DNA from: Nicotiana tabacum
Taxonomy: Eukaryota; Streptophyta; Magnoliopsida; Solanales; Solanaceae
Direction: 5' to 3'
Assembly: GCF_000715075.1 (NCBI RefSeq)
Contig: NC_134095.1
Location: forward strand, 58,648,419 to 58,712,418
Length of the DNA: 64,000 bases
Shown here piece by piece: positions 22,917 through 34,924 of the stretch; the stretch's first letter is position 1, and every line of letters starts with the position of its first letter. The notes beneath the pieces were generated by a model. That model saw only the letters and a program-made list of their open reading frames with translations. It searched no databases and was not told the DNA's origin. The translations under genes and the position numbers were made by a program.

Positions 22917-25448
22917 TGTCACGACCCAAACTAGAGGGCCATGACTAACACCCAACCATACTTGCAGAGCACCAGCATACATTTTATCTAACCTTTTTTT
23001 AATTATCTTTTAGGGTTGACGAGATCAGTATAAACGGTAGACATGGATCATGGACAACCAACAATAAAATATGATAGCATGAACATACATAACAGGGGAT
23101 GACCAGACAATCAAGAAACTACATATAAGGTACGAGCTACCACACTACCATGAAAGACTATACAACAAAAACCAGCCGACAAGGCATACCAAACTATACA
23201 TGAGTCAACACCTGTCTATGAGCCTCTAAATGAACATAAGTGCTGCAATATAGTCGGAATAGGTCCCCGACATACCCATAATGTCTATAACAAAAATGCA
23301 TACCAAGACCACGGCAAGTCAGGAGAAGGGATCTCGCCAATCACTGCTGAACTGGACAACCTACTGTAGTAGGGAAGCTGCACCTGCCTGTCTATCAGGG
23401 CCTGCAGCACGACATGCAGCGTCCACAAACAAAAAGACGTTAGTACGAATAAAGTACTGAGTATGTAAGGCAGGGAACCATAAATATGAACAGTAATGTA
23501 AGCAGGGATAGAGAATATACAACCTGGAACATCTGAGTACCTCTAAGGGCTACTGATATGAAATGCATGATACATATGTATGTATACATAAACTTTTAAA
23601 ATATACGCCTCTGTGGGCATCATAATCATCATATCGTACCCAGCCATAATAGGCTCGGTAAAAAACACACCCGGCCATCATAAGGCTCGGTAGAATCGTA
23701 CCCAGCCACGTGGAGCTCGGTAAAACCCAACTGATCAGTGGTTGCACAATAGGTGCCGTACCCGGCCAACTATAGCGTGGCTCGGTAGAGTAAAATAGAT
23801 ACATATATATAATGCATGCTCGACTCATGGAATCACATTCTAAACCTTTCGGAGTGACGTAAGGTCAGTATCCTCTGTACACGTTATTAGGACTAACTCT
23901 TCACTATGAACCTTATAAGAATCAGGAAGTACCAACAACATTGATAACATAAGAATAAGAGAAGCAACATTAACATCAATCGTTCCATAAGAGGGAAAGC
24001 AATGTAAGTACTGCTAGCTTCTAAGAGTAGAGTATCTTTGGAAGCTCGTTCATTACATTATATACAATCGGAGTCGTGCAAAAGAAGGAAAGGGATAGCC
24101 TCACATACCTTGTATATACTACCCCAATCGCAAGCTATGCAATTGTCACAACTCCTTAGTCTACAATAAGAGAAACGATACTATCGTTATCATTTAAGCG
24201 TCATAACTATTATGTATTGACCACAACCTATTTTACGCTGAAACGGACAGCACCTCCCCTATATATATGAATTCACACCATTCAAAAAAATCACCAAACA
24301 GCCCAAACAACATCAATAATAAACATATTGAGCCTCCCAAAATAGTCCACGCACAACCTAATTACATCATACATACGACGGCCACCGTAGTCTGGTCAAA
24401 CGACCCGGAAATGTTACGAATAACTATCAGCCCACAACCCTACATATATATGGTGTTTCTCCACACCCTTCCACCTCCAAAACTCCACAAAACAATAGTA
24501 AAACACGCATCCCAATAGCAACACAAAACAGTCCACAAAACAGTCCGCTACAGGTGAATAACTCAAACTCACGGCTTTCGATCACCGTCCCGTGAGTTCT
24601 TACATGTATAGAGCGAATTACCATGAATTCAAAGTAGAGAAAAATGTATGAAAGATGGTAGTAACTTACCTTACTTGTTGGATAACTCAGCCCTTCCCTT
24701 GGTTCTTCAAACTCTAGGTTTTATCTTCAAATAGAACTTGAAAGAGAGGGAAAATCGATTAGGGTTTGTGGGGGATTTTTTTGGGGAGGAGTTGCAGGGG
24801 TTAACTTTGGTTTTGAGGGTCTGAAATATGGATGAAATAACTGAGTTCATAACCCCTTAAATGTCCTCTCTTGGCCGACTTAGGTCTTTTAATTTTGTCC
24901 TATCATTTTGGCAAGTAGGTGATGCACCTACTTGTCATCTACCAATCTGCACAGGTTTGCAAAAATATGAATATCTCTATACTCCGAGATCGTATTGACA
25001 AACGATTTAATGCGTTGGAAACTAGTCTCATAGATCTTTAATTTGGTGAGTAGATCACCCCGTAATTCCCTGTAAATTAGGAGAAAAACTTAGAAATATT
25101 TGACCTAATATTTAAGTAAAATTATGAACCTAAGTTGCGACAACGTTTGTCGACTTTTGTTTCATAACTCGTTTGACTTCAAGACTTATGATACGGATAT
25201 TATATGATTCAAATACCTTAATACATGACCTCTTGAGTGTATTAAGAACCTCTAGTTTTACCTGAAAATACGAGTTACAACATCCTTGATTCGTTTAACT
25301 TCTAATACTTGTTAATCACCCGTATACACCCTTGTATCACTTAAGACCAATAGGATTAACTTCTTATCATCTCAAAGGTAATTCCTTCTTGGATTTATGT
25401 TAACTAATATATGGCATAAACTAACGCGTGTGGATATGGTTTGTAACA
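22917..25448 (-). repeat. Chromovirus D 3' LTR
   Basis: 2532 bp, TGTCACGACCC to TTTGTAACA on +. Contains the CCCGGCC/GGCTCGGTA array at about 23628-23793 and an adjacent TATATATAAT run at about 23802-23818, which on the minus strand could be the TATA box. The 92-codon minus open frame (23550-23828) is array-derived. Confidence 0.92.
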
Positions 25449-25482
25449 TCCTTCCCTCTTAGGAACATTCGTCCTCGAATGT
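25449..25482 (-). other. Polypurine tract and adjoining hairpin of chromovirus D
   Basis: Read on the minus strand, CCTAAGAGGGAAGGA abuts the LTR start TGTTACA. Beside it, 25465-25482 is a perfect inverted repeat ACATTCG-TCCT-CGAATGT (7-bp stem, 4-base loop). The sequence between the hairpin and the pol stop holds no gene. Confidence 0.8.
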
Positions 25483-25671
25483 AAGGGTTCATGGGGAGTT
25501 TAAATCATCGTGGATTCTGGCCAAGTTTCTCCCATAAATAGAGGACAAACTTGCAAGCGGTTAACTCAACGTATGGCCTTACAAGAGTATGCAAATAATT
25601 ATGGACATGTACATTATCTGCATATCGCCATTTTGTATTAAGGAAGAGTATTCTCAAGTTATTGCTTACCT

Positions 25672-26042
25672 CATAGAGCCATTTCACCTTCCAATGTATC
25701 ATGTGTTCCACCAGCATCCTTGTTATCTTCATTCTGGAATAGGTACGAGTATTTAGACTTCATCTCCTCTTCTTCTTCCCATGCCATTTCTTACATATTC
25801 TTGTTCCTCCACAATACTTTGATTGAAGCTACATCTTTTGTTCTCAGCTTGCAAACTTGTCGATCTAATATAGCTACTGGCACTTCTTCATATGATAGGT
25901 CATCTGTAACTTGTACATATTTGATAGGGACGACTCGAGAAGGGTCTCCTATACATTTCCTCAACATAGATACATGGAATACCGGGTGGACAAATTCCAA
26001 TTCGGATGGCAATTCTAACTCATAAACAACCTGTCCAATCCA
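25672..26042 (-). pseudogene. Chromovirus D integrase tail and chromodomain
   Basis: After an in-frame stop at the 26040-26042 junction the frame reads VYELELPSELEFVHPVFHVSMLR (20 residues or more of integrase tail, broken here for listing), then VAILDRQVCKLRTK and VKVLWR-type chromodomain sequence (VASIKVLWRNKNM), a stop near 25790, and an acidic stretch ending SYLFQNEDN. Chromodomains of this clade are thought to bind methylated histone H3 and bias insertion to heterochromatin. The aromatic cage cannot be assessed by eye. Confidence 0.82.
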
Positions 26043-26990
26043 TCAAAGAATTTTATACGGCCCGATATACCTTGGACTCAGCTTACCTTTCTTCCCAAAA
26101 TGCATAATACCCTTCATTGGTGAGATCCTTAGGAAAACCCAATCACCAACCTCAAACTCCAGATCATGACGTCGGACATCAGAATAAGATTTTTGCCTGC
26201 TTTGTGCCGTCCTCAATCGCTCCTGTATCACTTTCACCTTCTCAATAGCTTGGTGAATCAAATCTGGCCCATATAATTCTGCTTCACCGACTTTGAACCA
26301 TCCAACTGGTGATCTACATCTCCTCCTGTATAGTGCCTCATATGGGGCCATTTTAATACTGGAATGGTAGCTATTATTGTAGGCGAATTCTATGAGTGGA
26401 AGATGGTCATCCCAATTTCCCTTAAAATCTAGAACACATGCTCGTAGCATATCTTCCAGTGTCTGAATGGTACATTCAACCTGTTCGTCTGTTTGGGGAT
26501 GAAATGCAGTGCTGAGATTCACTTGTGTGCCTAAACCCTTCTGAAAAGACCTCCAAAAGTTAGCTGTAAATTGAGCTCCTCGGTCTAATATGATAGATAC
26601 CGGCACACCATGAAGCCTAACAATCTCCTTGATATACAACTTCACATAATCTTCAGCCGTGTAAGTTGTCTTAACTGGCAGAAAATGAGCACATTTTGTA
26701 AGTCGATCAATTATCACCCAGATGGAGTCAAACTTATGATAAGAGCGAGGTAATCCAATAATGAAGTCCATATTAATCACCTCCCATTTCCAGGTCGGAA
26801 TCTCTATATTCTGAAGCAATCCACCGGGTTTCTGATGTTCTATCTTTACTTGTTGACAATTGGGACACTGGGCTACAAATTCTGCAATAGACTTCTTCAT
26901 GTTATCCCACCAATACTGCTCCTTGACATCATGATACATCTTTGTCGAGCCGGGATGGATGGAATATCGGGATTGATGAATCTCATTCAT
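26043..26990 (-). pseudogene. int: Chromovirus D integrase
   Basis: 315 open codons. The HHCC zinc finger is present (HQSRYSIHPGSTKMYH, then CPNC). The core holds Asp in INMDFI, Asp in ILDRGAQF (the family usually has SDRG) and Glu in DEQVECTIQ, so all three catalytic residues are kept. The C-terminal part has the LYRRRCRSP and GDWVFLRISPMKG motifs typical of gypsy integrases. The 5' join to RNase H has stops (27036 and about 27002), and the 3' join to the chromodomain has another, so it is cut out of the polyprotein. Confidence 0.93.
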
Positions 26991-27035
26991 AATCTTCTCT
27001 TACAACCCTGCCACATTAGGCACACACAATCGGCT

Positions 27036-28355
27036 CTAGTATCTCAGTGCCCCATCTTTTCCGATCTCAAAAGTCGTACTTTTACACTGTTGAATGCTTT
27101 CTCTTAATCGTACTAAGATAGGATCTTCATATTGCTGTGCTTTTACCTCGGCTACCAAAGATGATTCTGATGTATTCTGTACAGTAACACCTCCATCATC
27201 AGAGTCTAACAATCTGATTCTCATATTGTCTAGCTGATGAAGCTCTTTAGTCAACCCCCATCTACCTGCCTCAATATGTACTAAGCTTCCCATTGATTTA
27301 CGTCTAAGAGTGTCTGCCACAACATTGGCTTTACCGGGATGATACAATATCTCGACGTCGTAGTCTTTCAGTAATTCAAGCCACCTACGATGCCTCAAAT
27401 TCAACTCTTTCTTCTTGAAGATGTATTGTAAACTCTTGTGATCTGTGTAGATGTCAACATGGACGCCGTATAAGTAGTACCGCCATATCTTCAAAGCATA
27501 TATTACTGAAGCTAATTCCAAATCATGGGTTGGATAATTCTTTTCATGCTTCTTCAATTGTCTTGATGCATAAGCAATCACCTTCCCATGCTGCATCAAT
27601 ACGCACCCCAAACCTATAACTGAGGCATCACAATATACCACATAACCTTCTGTTCCTTCAGGGAGAGTGAGCACTGGTGCGGATGTCAATCGATTCTTCA
27701 GCTCCTGAAAACTACGTTCACAAGTGTCAGACCACTGGAACTTGGTAGCTTTCTGTGTTAAGTTAGTCAATGGTGATGATATAGAGGAAAACCCTTCCAC
27801 AAACCGCCTATAATATCCTGCTAGCCCTAGAAAGCTGCGGACTTCTGATGGTGTTGTAGGTCCCGGCCAATTCTTTATTGCATCGATCTTCTGAGTGTCG
27901 ACACTAATACCCTCGTCAGATATCACATGGCCAAGGAACGCTACTGAGTTCAGCCAAAATTCACATTTGGAGAGCTTAACATATAACTTACGATCCTGAA
28001 GCGTCTGTAATACTATTTGCAAGTGGCCCACATGTTTCGCCTCCAAACGAGAATACACTAGAATGTCATCAATGAATACAATCATGAACACATCAAGATA
28101 GGGCCTAAATACAGTATTCATGAGATCCATAAAAGCTACTGGGGCATTTGTTAGCTCGAACGACATCACCAAGAACTCAAAGTGTTCGTATCTTGTCTGG
28201 AAGGCCGTCTTTGGAATATCCTTCTTTTTAACCCTCACCTGATGATACCCTGAACGTAAATCAATCTTGGAGAAATACATGGCACCCTGGAGTTGGTCAA
28301 ACAGGTCATCAATTCTTGGAAGTGGATACTTGTTATTTATAGTAAACTTATTCAA
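27036..28355 (-). pseudogene. pol: Chromovirus D reverse transcriptase and RNase H
   Basis: 439 open codons. The RT part shows the fingers/palm motifs [28 protein letters not shown] and the catalytic FIDDILVYS near 28060 with both Asp. The thumb [16 protein letters not shown] follows. RNase H has YCDAS, HDLELA and YTDHKS, i.e. Asp, Glu and Asp ligands. A stop directly upstream, where CIDY should run into QLNK, looks like CGA to TGA. The frame ends at 27036 in the linker to integrase. Confidence 0.93.
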
Positions 28356-28358
28356 CTG

Positions 28359-28883
28359 TCAATAGTCGATACACATCCGTAACGACCCGTCTTTCTTCTT
28401 CACGAATAGGACTGGTGCACCCCAAGGTGAAGTGCTAGGCCTAATGAAGCCCTTATCCAGCAAGTCCTTCAACTGCACCTTCAACTCTCGCAACTCTGCC
28501 GGGGCCATTATGTATGGAGGGATAGAGAACGGTTGAGTGTCAGGCAACACATCAATGCTAAACTCAATCTCCCTTTCAGGAGGAAGGCCTGAGAGTTCAT
28601 TTGGGAAAACATCTGGAAATTCGTTGACCACGGGGATTGATTGTAAAGTAGGCGGTTTCGCCTCCGCATCCCTAACGCGAACGAAATGATAAATGTGACC
28701 TTTTGAGATCATTTTCCTTGCCTTAATATAGGAAATAAATCTACCTTTCGGTGTAGCAATGTTCCCTTTCCATTCAATGATGTGTTCACCAGGAAATTGA
28801 AACCTAACCATCTTCGTACGACAGTCAACATTTGCATAGCATGAGGACAACCAGTCCATTCCCATTATCACATCAAAAATCAA
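28359..28883 (-). pseudogene. pol: Chromovirus D protease end and RT N-terminus
   Basis: 174 open codons. [11 protein letters not shown] marks the end of the retropepsin domain, followed by the linker ([20 protein letters not shown]) and the RT entry [20 protein letters not shown]. The upstream join to the protease needs a one-base shift at a T run near 28880 (GATTTTTGATG). Confidence 0.9.
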
Positions 28884-29160
28884 CCATTTCTAACTCAAAT
28901 AGATTTGCCGAGGTTTGACGACTACAAATCATCATAGTGCAACCTCTATATACCTTTTTAGCAATCACAAAATCTCTTATCGGAGTAGATACCACAAGGG
29001 GTTTACTTCTCAATTCAGGTTCAATGCCAAACTTATTAGCCACAAAGGGCATAACATATGATAATGTAGATCCCGGATCAATCAGTGCATATACATCATA
29101 AGAAAACACAGATAATATACCTCTAACAACATCTGTAGACGACTCGAGATCCTATCGACC
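28873..29160 (-). pseudogene. Chromovirus D protease
   Basis: Retropepsin-like aspartic protease fragment. The active-site phrase ALIDPGSTLSYV has the D-P-G-S form usual in this clade. 78 codons are open from 29109; upstream, a TAG stop near 29155 follows TYALVGR. It matures the Gag-Pol polyprotein inside the particle. The frame ends at MVDF by a one-base insertion. Confidence 0.88.
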
Positions 29161-30488
29161 TACTAGAGCATAGGTTCGATTTTGACCACCACTCGAACTC
29201 GGCACTGCACCTCTACCTCTACCACGACCTGTCGGCTGCTGAAAACCCCGTGCTGGAGGTCGAACTGATGAGGAAGAAGCAGACACAGATCCAGTCGGCT
29301 GATCCATACCATCACCTCCCCTGTTAGGACAATCCCGCATCATATGGCCAGGCTGTCCGCAAGAATAACATGCATCAGAACCTCGACGGCATAGTCCAAA
29401 GTGGGCCTTGCTGCACCGATCACAACGTGGTATTGTGGGTCTCGTCTGACTAGTATCTCTATGATATTGCGAGCCTGATGCCTGCGAACTCTGACCTAGA
29501 CCAGAATAGGTAAATCGATCATATCAAGGCCTCTGAAACTGTGGAGGAGCACTAGCTACAGGTGGCGTCGAACTCCTCGAAGACTGGGGCCTGACGCGGC
29601 CTCTGAAGTCATTAGAATACCTTGCAAATCTCACCCCTTATGCTGGCACCTATCCTGCTCCCTATCTGCCCTCTGCTGGCGCTTACAATCCTCTAAGGTC
29701 TGGGCATAAGCCTGAATACGGGAAATATCCATGCCCTCTACCAAGGAGGCTGTCGTGCACTCATTTATCAGATGTGGTCCCAATCCGTTCACGAACAAAT
29801 GCACCCTATCACTCATCTCGTCCACCATATGGGGGGCATACCTTGCTAAAGAATCAAACTGCATACTTTACTCTCGCACACTCATATTACCTTGTCTAAG
29901 GTTCAAGAACTTATCAGCTCTAGCTTGTCGTATCTCAACTGGCAAGTAGTGACGAAGAAAGGCCTCAGAAAATTCCTTCCACACAGCTGGAGGAGCGTTC
30001 GGACCCCTGGATCTCTCCCAACTATCATACCCGAGAACCGCTAAATCCCGTAGCTGATAAGAAGCCAACTATACTGCCTCTGTATCACTAACATGCATAA
30101 CTCGCAGTGTACGATGAACCTGGTCAATAAAAGTCTGTGGGTCCTCCTTGGGGTCTGATCCGGTAAACACCGGAGGGTCTAAATTAATTAAATCACGAAC
30201 TCTCATACTAACTGGTTTATCAGCAACACCTATATTCTCCCTCTAAGCCTGAGCATCTACCAAGCTTGTCAATAACTGCAAAGCACTTCGCATATGCTGG
30301 TCTGTAGTGCCAGACGGAGGAATTGGAGGTGCTAGGTGCCTCCTAATATCATCTGGAGGAGACGGAGTAGATGAGGTATGAGTCTCAGCCTCACTTTGGC
30401 CTGCTCTGGCTTGGGGCACCTAACTATTACCCTCTCCCGCAGCTATATCAAGCCGTCTACTAATTGTTTGCTTCCTAGTCGAAGGCAT
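29161..30488 (-). pseudogene. gag: Chromovirus D gag
   Basis: The start codon at 30486-30488 is the first ATG after the primer site and leader. The order is a low-complexity N-terminus, a capsid core (RDLINLDPPVFTGSDPKEDP, SYQLRDLAVLGYDSWE, FLRHYLPVEIRQARADKFLN), a basic QR-rich region, and one CCHC zinc knuckle [14 protein letters not shown] (codons 29329-29370). Stops lie near 30422, 30244, 30070, 29869 and 29526, plus a frame change near 29640. Several look like CAG, TGG or CGA changed by C-to-T or G-to-A. The product would form the virus-like particle and bind RNA. Confidence 0.88.
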
Positions 30489-30675
30489 CACTGAAAGAAA
30501 ACAAGGTGAATATTTGAGACGAACACTTATGACTCAACTCTACGCACGATCTAAATTCAGGAGGAAGTAACAACCCTAGATGTCATGTAGCCTCCTGATT
30601 ATAAATGTGGCGCGCTACACATCCATAATCAAGACTCTACTAGACACGACTCATAGACAGTCCCTAGGATGGACT
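30489..30675 (-). other. Chromovirus D 5' leader
   Basis: Non-coding stretch between the primer site and gag. The phrases TGTAGCCTCCTG and CAAGACTCTAC also occur in element B near 15717-15760. Confidence 0.7.
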
Positions 30676-30688
30676 TGCTTTGATACCA
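30676..30688 (-). other. Primer binding site of chromovirus D
   Basis: Minus strand reads TGGTATCAAAGCA, four bases inside the 5' LTR. It is complementary to the 3' end of initiator Met tRNA apart from one mismatch (family form TGGTATCAGAGC). Confidence 0.85.
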
Positions 30689-30692
30689 AGTT

Positions 30693-33222
30693 TGTCACGA
30701 CCCAAACTGGAGGGCCATGACTAGCACCCGACCATACTTGCTGAGCACACCCATACATTTTATCTAACCTTTTTTTATTATCTTTTAGGGTTGACGAGAT
30801 CAGTATAAACGGTAGACATGGATTATGGACAACCAACAATAAAATATGATGGCATGAACATACATAACAGGGGATGACCACACAATCAAGAAACTACATA
30901 TAAGGTACGAGCTACCACACTACCATGAAAGACTATACAACAAAAACCAGTCGACAAGGCATACCAAAACTATACATGAGTCGACACTTGTCTATGAGTC
31001 TCTAAATAAACATAAGTGCTGCAACATAGCCGGAACAAGGCCCCAACATACCCATAATGTCTATAACAAAAATGCATACCAAGACCACGGCAAGTCCGGA
31101 GAAGGGATCTCGCCAATCACTACTGAACTGGACAACCTCCTGTGGTGGGGGAGCTGCACCTGCCTGTCTATCAGGGCCTGCAGCACGGCCTGCAGCGTCC
31201 ACAAACAAAAGAACGTTAGTACGAATAAAGTACTGAGTATGTAAGGCAGGGAACCATAAATATGAACAGTAATGTAAGCAGGGATAGAAAATATACAACC
31301 TGGAACATCTGAGCACCTCTGAGGGCTACTGACATGAAATGCATGATACATATGTATGTATACATAAACTTTTAAAATATACGCCTCTGTGGGCATCATC
31401 ATCATCATATCGTACCCAACCATAATAGGCTCGGTAAAAAACGTACCTGGCCATAATAGGCTCGGTAGAATCGTACTCGGCCACGTGGAGCTCGGTAAAA
31501 CCCAACTGATCAGTGGTTGCACAATAGGTGCCGTACCCGGCCAACTATAGCGTGGCTCGGTAGAGTAAAATAGATACATATATATAATGCATGCTCGACT
31601 CATGGAATCACATTCTAAACCTTTCGGAGTGACGTAAGGTCAGTATCCTCTGTACACGTTATTAGGACTAACTCTTCACTATGAACCTTATAAGAATCAG
31701 GAAGTACCAACAACATTGATAACATAAGAATAAGAGAAGCAACATTAACATCAATCATTCCATAAGAGGGAAAGCAATGTAAGTACTGCTAGCTTCTAAG
31801 AGTAGAGTATCTTTGGAAGCTCGTTCATTGCATTATGTACAATCGGAGTCGTGAAAAAGAAGGAAAGGGATAGACTCACATACCTTGTATATACTACCCC
31901 AATCGCAAGCTATGCAATTGTCACAACTCCTTAGTCTATAATAAGAGAAACGATACTATCGTTATCATTTAAGCGTCATATCTATTATGTATCGAACACA
32001 ACCTATTTTACGCTAAAACGGACAACACCTCCCCTATATATATGACTTCACACCATTCAAAACAATCACCAAAAAGCCTAAACAACATCAATAATAAACA
32101 TATTGAGCCTCTCAAAATAGTCCACGCACAACCTAATTACATCATACATACTATGGCCACCGTAGTCGTGTCAAACGACCCAAAAATGTTATGAATAACT
32201 ATCATCCCATAACCCTACATATATATGGTATTTATCCACACCCTTACACCTCCAAAAATCCACAAAACAGTAGTAAAACACGCAGCCCAACAGCAGCACA
32301 AAACAGTCCACAAAATAGTCTGCTACATGTGAATAACTCGAACTCACGGCTTCCGATCACCGTCCCGTGAGTTTTTACATGTATAGAACGATTACCATAA
32401 ATTCACAGCAGATAAAAATGTATGAAAGATGAAAGTAACTTACCTTACTTGTTGGATAACTCAGCCCTTCCCTTGGTTCTTCAAACTCTAGGTTTTATCT
32501 TCAAATAGAACTTGAAAGAGAGGGAAAATCGATTAGGGTTTGTGTGGGATTTTTTTGGGGAGGAGTTGCAGGGGTTAACTTTGGTATTGAGGGTCGTAAC
32601 TATGGATGAAATAACTGAGTTCATAACCCCTTAAAAGTCCTCTCTTGGCCGACTTAGGTCTTTTAATTTTGTCCTATCATTTTGGCAAGTAGGTGATGCA
32701 CCTACTTGTCATCTACCAATCTGCACAGGCTTGCGAAAATATAAATATCTCTATACTCCGAGATCGTATTGACAAACGGTTTAATGAGATGGAAACTAGA
32801 CTCATAGATCTTTAATTTTGTGGGTAGCTCAACCCGTAATTCCCTGTAAATTAGGAGAAAAGCTTAGAAATATGTGACCTAATGTTTAAGTAAAATTATG
32901 AACCTACGTTGTGACAACGTTTGTCGACTTTTGTTTCATAACTCGTTTGATTTCAAGACTTATGATATGGATATTATATGATTCAAATACCTTAATACAT
33001 GACCTCTTGTGTGTATTAAGAACTTCTAGGTTTACCTAAAAATACGAGTTACAACATCCTTGATTTGTTTAACTTTTAATACTTGTTAATCACCCTTATA
33101 CACTCTTGTATCACTTAAGACCAATAGGATTAACTTCTTATCATCTCAAAGGTAATTCCTTATTGGATTTATGTTAACTAATATATAGCATGAACTAATG
33201 CGTATGGATATGGGTTTTAACA
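30693..33222 (-). repeat. Chromovirus D 5' LTR
   Basis: 2530 bp, pair of 22917-25448; TGTCACGACCC to TTTTAACA on +. CCCGGCC/GGCTCGGTA array at about 31400-31565. Minus-strand open frames of 72-180 codons across the array are not genes. Confidence 0.92.
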
Positions 33223-33227
33223 AAGGA

Positions 33228-33732
33228 TATCATCCTCACTGTCCAAAGACAACCTTCATGGTCCAAAGGGAATTTGCATCATGTTATTTGCATGCATCGT
33301 GTTTTATGTTTTGCAGGTAATCCAGGAAGTAACCATTCTTCAAACAGGAGCAATCTTCGCTCCAGTTTCCTTTCACAATGTTCACATCCTGCAATTGTTT
33401 CAAATATAACCGACCACTACCAATTACCCGCCTTTTAATCTATGACCGCTCATATATCTACCTTGTGACACATCCATAACATTTCAAATTCACATTCATT
33501 ACTCCGCATAAATTCATCCGATATTATCCTACCCAAAAGAACCCTTTCCGAAACATACGACCATTCCTATAACAAATCCATTAGTTTTGTTCACCATTGG
33601 ATCCAGAACTACGCACGGCTTGACACTAGGGATATATAGGAAACTCAGGAACCAGGGTTCGACCTCCATTTTCTTAATCACATCATTTATTGGTCATCAT
33701 TTTCTTTACCCGACAACTCTTTCATCATTCCC
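33228..33732 (+). other. Tat element II distal 3' UTR
   Basis: Resumes the host 3' UTR after D (CATCCTCACTGTCC). No coding signal seen. Confidence 0.65.
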
Positions 33733-33748
33733 AAGTAAAGGGGGCAAC
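33733..33748 (+). other. Polypurine tract of Tat element II
   Basis: AAGTAAAGGGGGCAAC lies directly before the LTR start TGTTGATACCC. Confidence 0.85.
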
Positions 33749-34919
33749 TGTTGATACCCAATTTTGCCCTCATATTTTTTCAATAGTATATATACTTTCA
33801 GAACATCATGTTTGCATCATTATTTGGCTTACAAATCTATCGAGCATTTTCTATAATTTTTCATAATTTTTAGAGCTTTTAAATTAATTTTCCTGTATTT
33901 AAATTACTTGAATAATTATTAATCAGTCCTTCAAATTATTTTCTGATGACTTAGTTACCTAAAATTATTATTTGCACCTCTAATAAATGTACTTTTACTT
34001 CATTTTATATAATTACATTAGCATTTTAAAAGCTATTTGCACAATTTTGCAGTAATAGCCCATACTCATATAGAAATGTTCTTTATTTATATTATTTGTG
34101 TCGAAATAGAATTTTATATTTTTATAATACTAAATTATTATTTATAAGCATTTAAGTGTATAAATAATATTTTTACTTATTTATCAAGCACTTTCATAAA
34201 TAAATTTTGTGTATTTAAATAATAGCCTAGTTTTAAACTAATTTTTGGACCAAATTGGCCTAATATCCTTAGCCCAATCCCCTGGCCAAGACCAATCGAC
34301 CCTTTTAGTTATAGCCCTGACAGAACCTATTTAAAATAACCCTCCCCGTTGCCCTTGCGATCCTGGCCGTTGATCTCAAATGATCAACGACCCATAATTA
34401 ACCTACCCGTTCTTTATATTACCCTTTACCCAAAACCCTAACCTATTTTCTACCAACCCGCCGCCTTTGTATCATCACACGCTTCCATCTCTCAAACCTA
34501 AACCCTAGCTGTCCTCACTCAAATCCTAGCCCCAATTTGACCTTACATGGAAATATTCTATGATTCCTTTCCTTTCTTGCATATGCGGAGTAACTTACCA
34601 TCTTTTGAACGCTACAAGTACTGGCTACTTGATTATTTATGGAAGCTGAGCCATTGGTGTTCTTTTGATTCCGATTATGTATCATCTTCATGTTTCTGAC
34701 CGGATACACTAACTATCAGACCTTATGGCTTCAATTCATTGAGATTTTTGCCATTTTTGTTCCTCGTCTAAACTAGGGCTTCCTTGATTTGACCTAAACT
34801 GATTCTAATTGATATTGCATTCCATATTTTCCTTATTTTGTGTTTAATCTACTATATTTTCTTATTTTATGTGTTAATAGTTAACTACTATATAAACCCC
34901 TCCCCATTTCACTTTAAGA
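33749..34919 (+). repeat. Tat element II 3' LTR, part before solo LTR E
   Basis: Starts TGTTGATACCCAATTTTGCC after the polypurine tract. AT-rich, then CCCTAACC-rich near 34430-34510. Interrupted at 34925 and resumes at 38748. Confidence 0.88.
34889..34896 (+). promoter_or_regulatory. Putative TATA box of the Tat II LTR
   Basis: TATATAAA followed by CCCCTCCCC. Solo LTR E is inserted 29 bases downstream, about where transcription would start. Confidence 0.5.
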
Positions 34920-34924
34920 GAGAC

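Larger units (their letters stand above)
22917..33222 (-). mobile_element. Chromovirus D (Tekay/Del-type Ty3/gypsy), structurally complete
   Basis: 10.3 kb with two LTRs (22917-25448 and 30693-33222), a tRNA-iMet primer site, gag, protease, RT, RNase H, integrase, chromodomain and polypurine tract, all in order on the minus strand. Perfect target duplication AAGGA (22912-22916 and 33223-33227). The LTRs differ by only a few percent by eye, the least of the three LTR pairs here, so this is probably the youngest full insertion. About ten stops and frameshifts prevent translation of one polyprotein, but the RT, RNase H and integrase catalytic residues remain. Confidence 0.93.

Noticed and set aside
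31061..31603. 180-codon minus-strand open frame, with a shorter partner at 23550-23828
   Set aside because: Lies in the D LTRs across the CCCGGCC array; not conserved as one frame between the two LTR copies.
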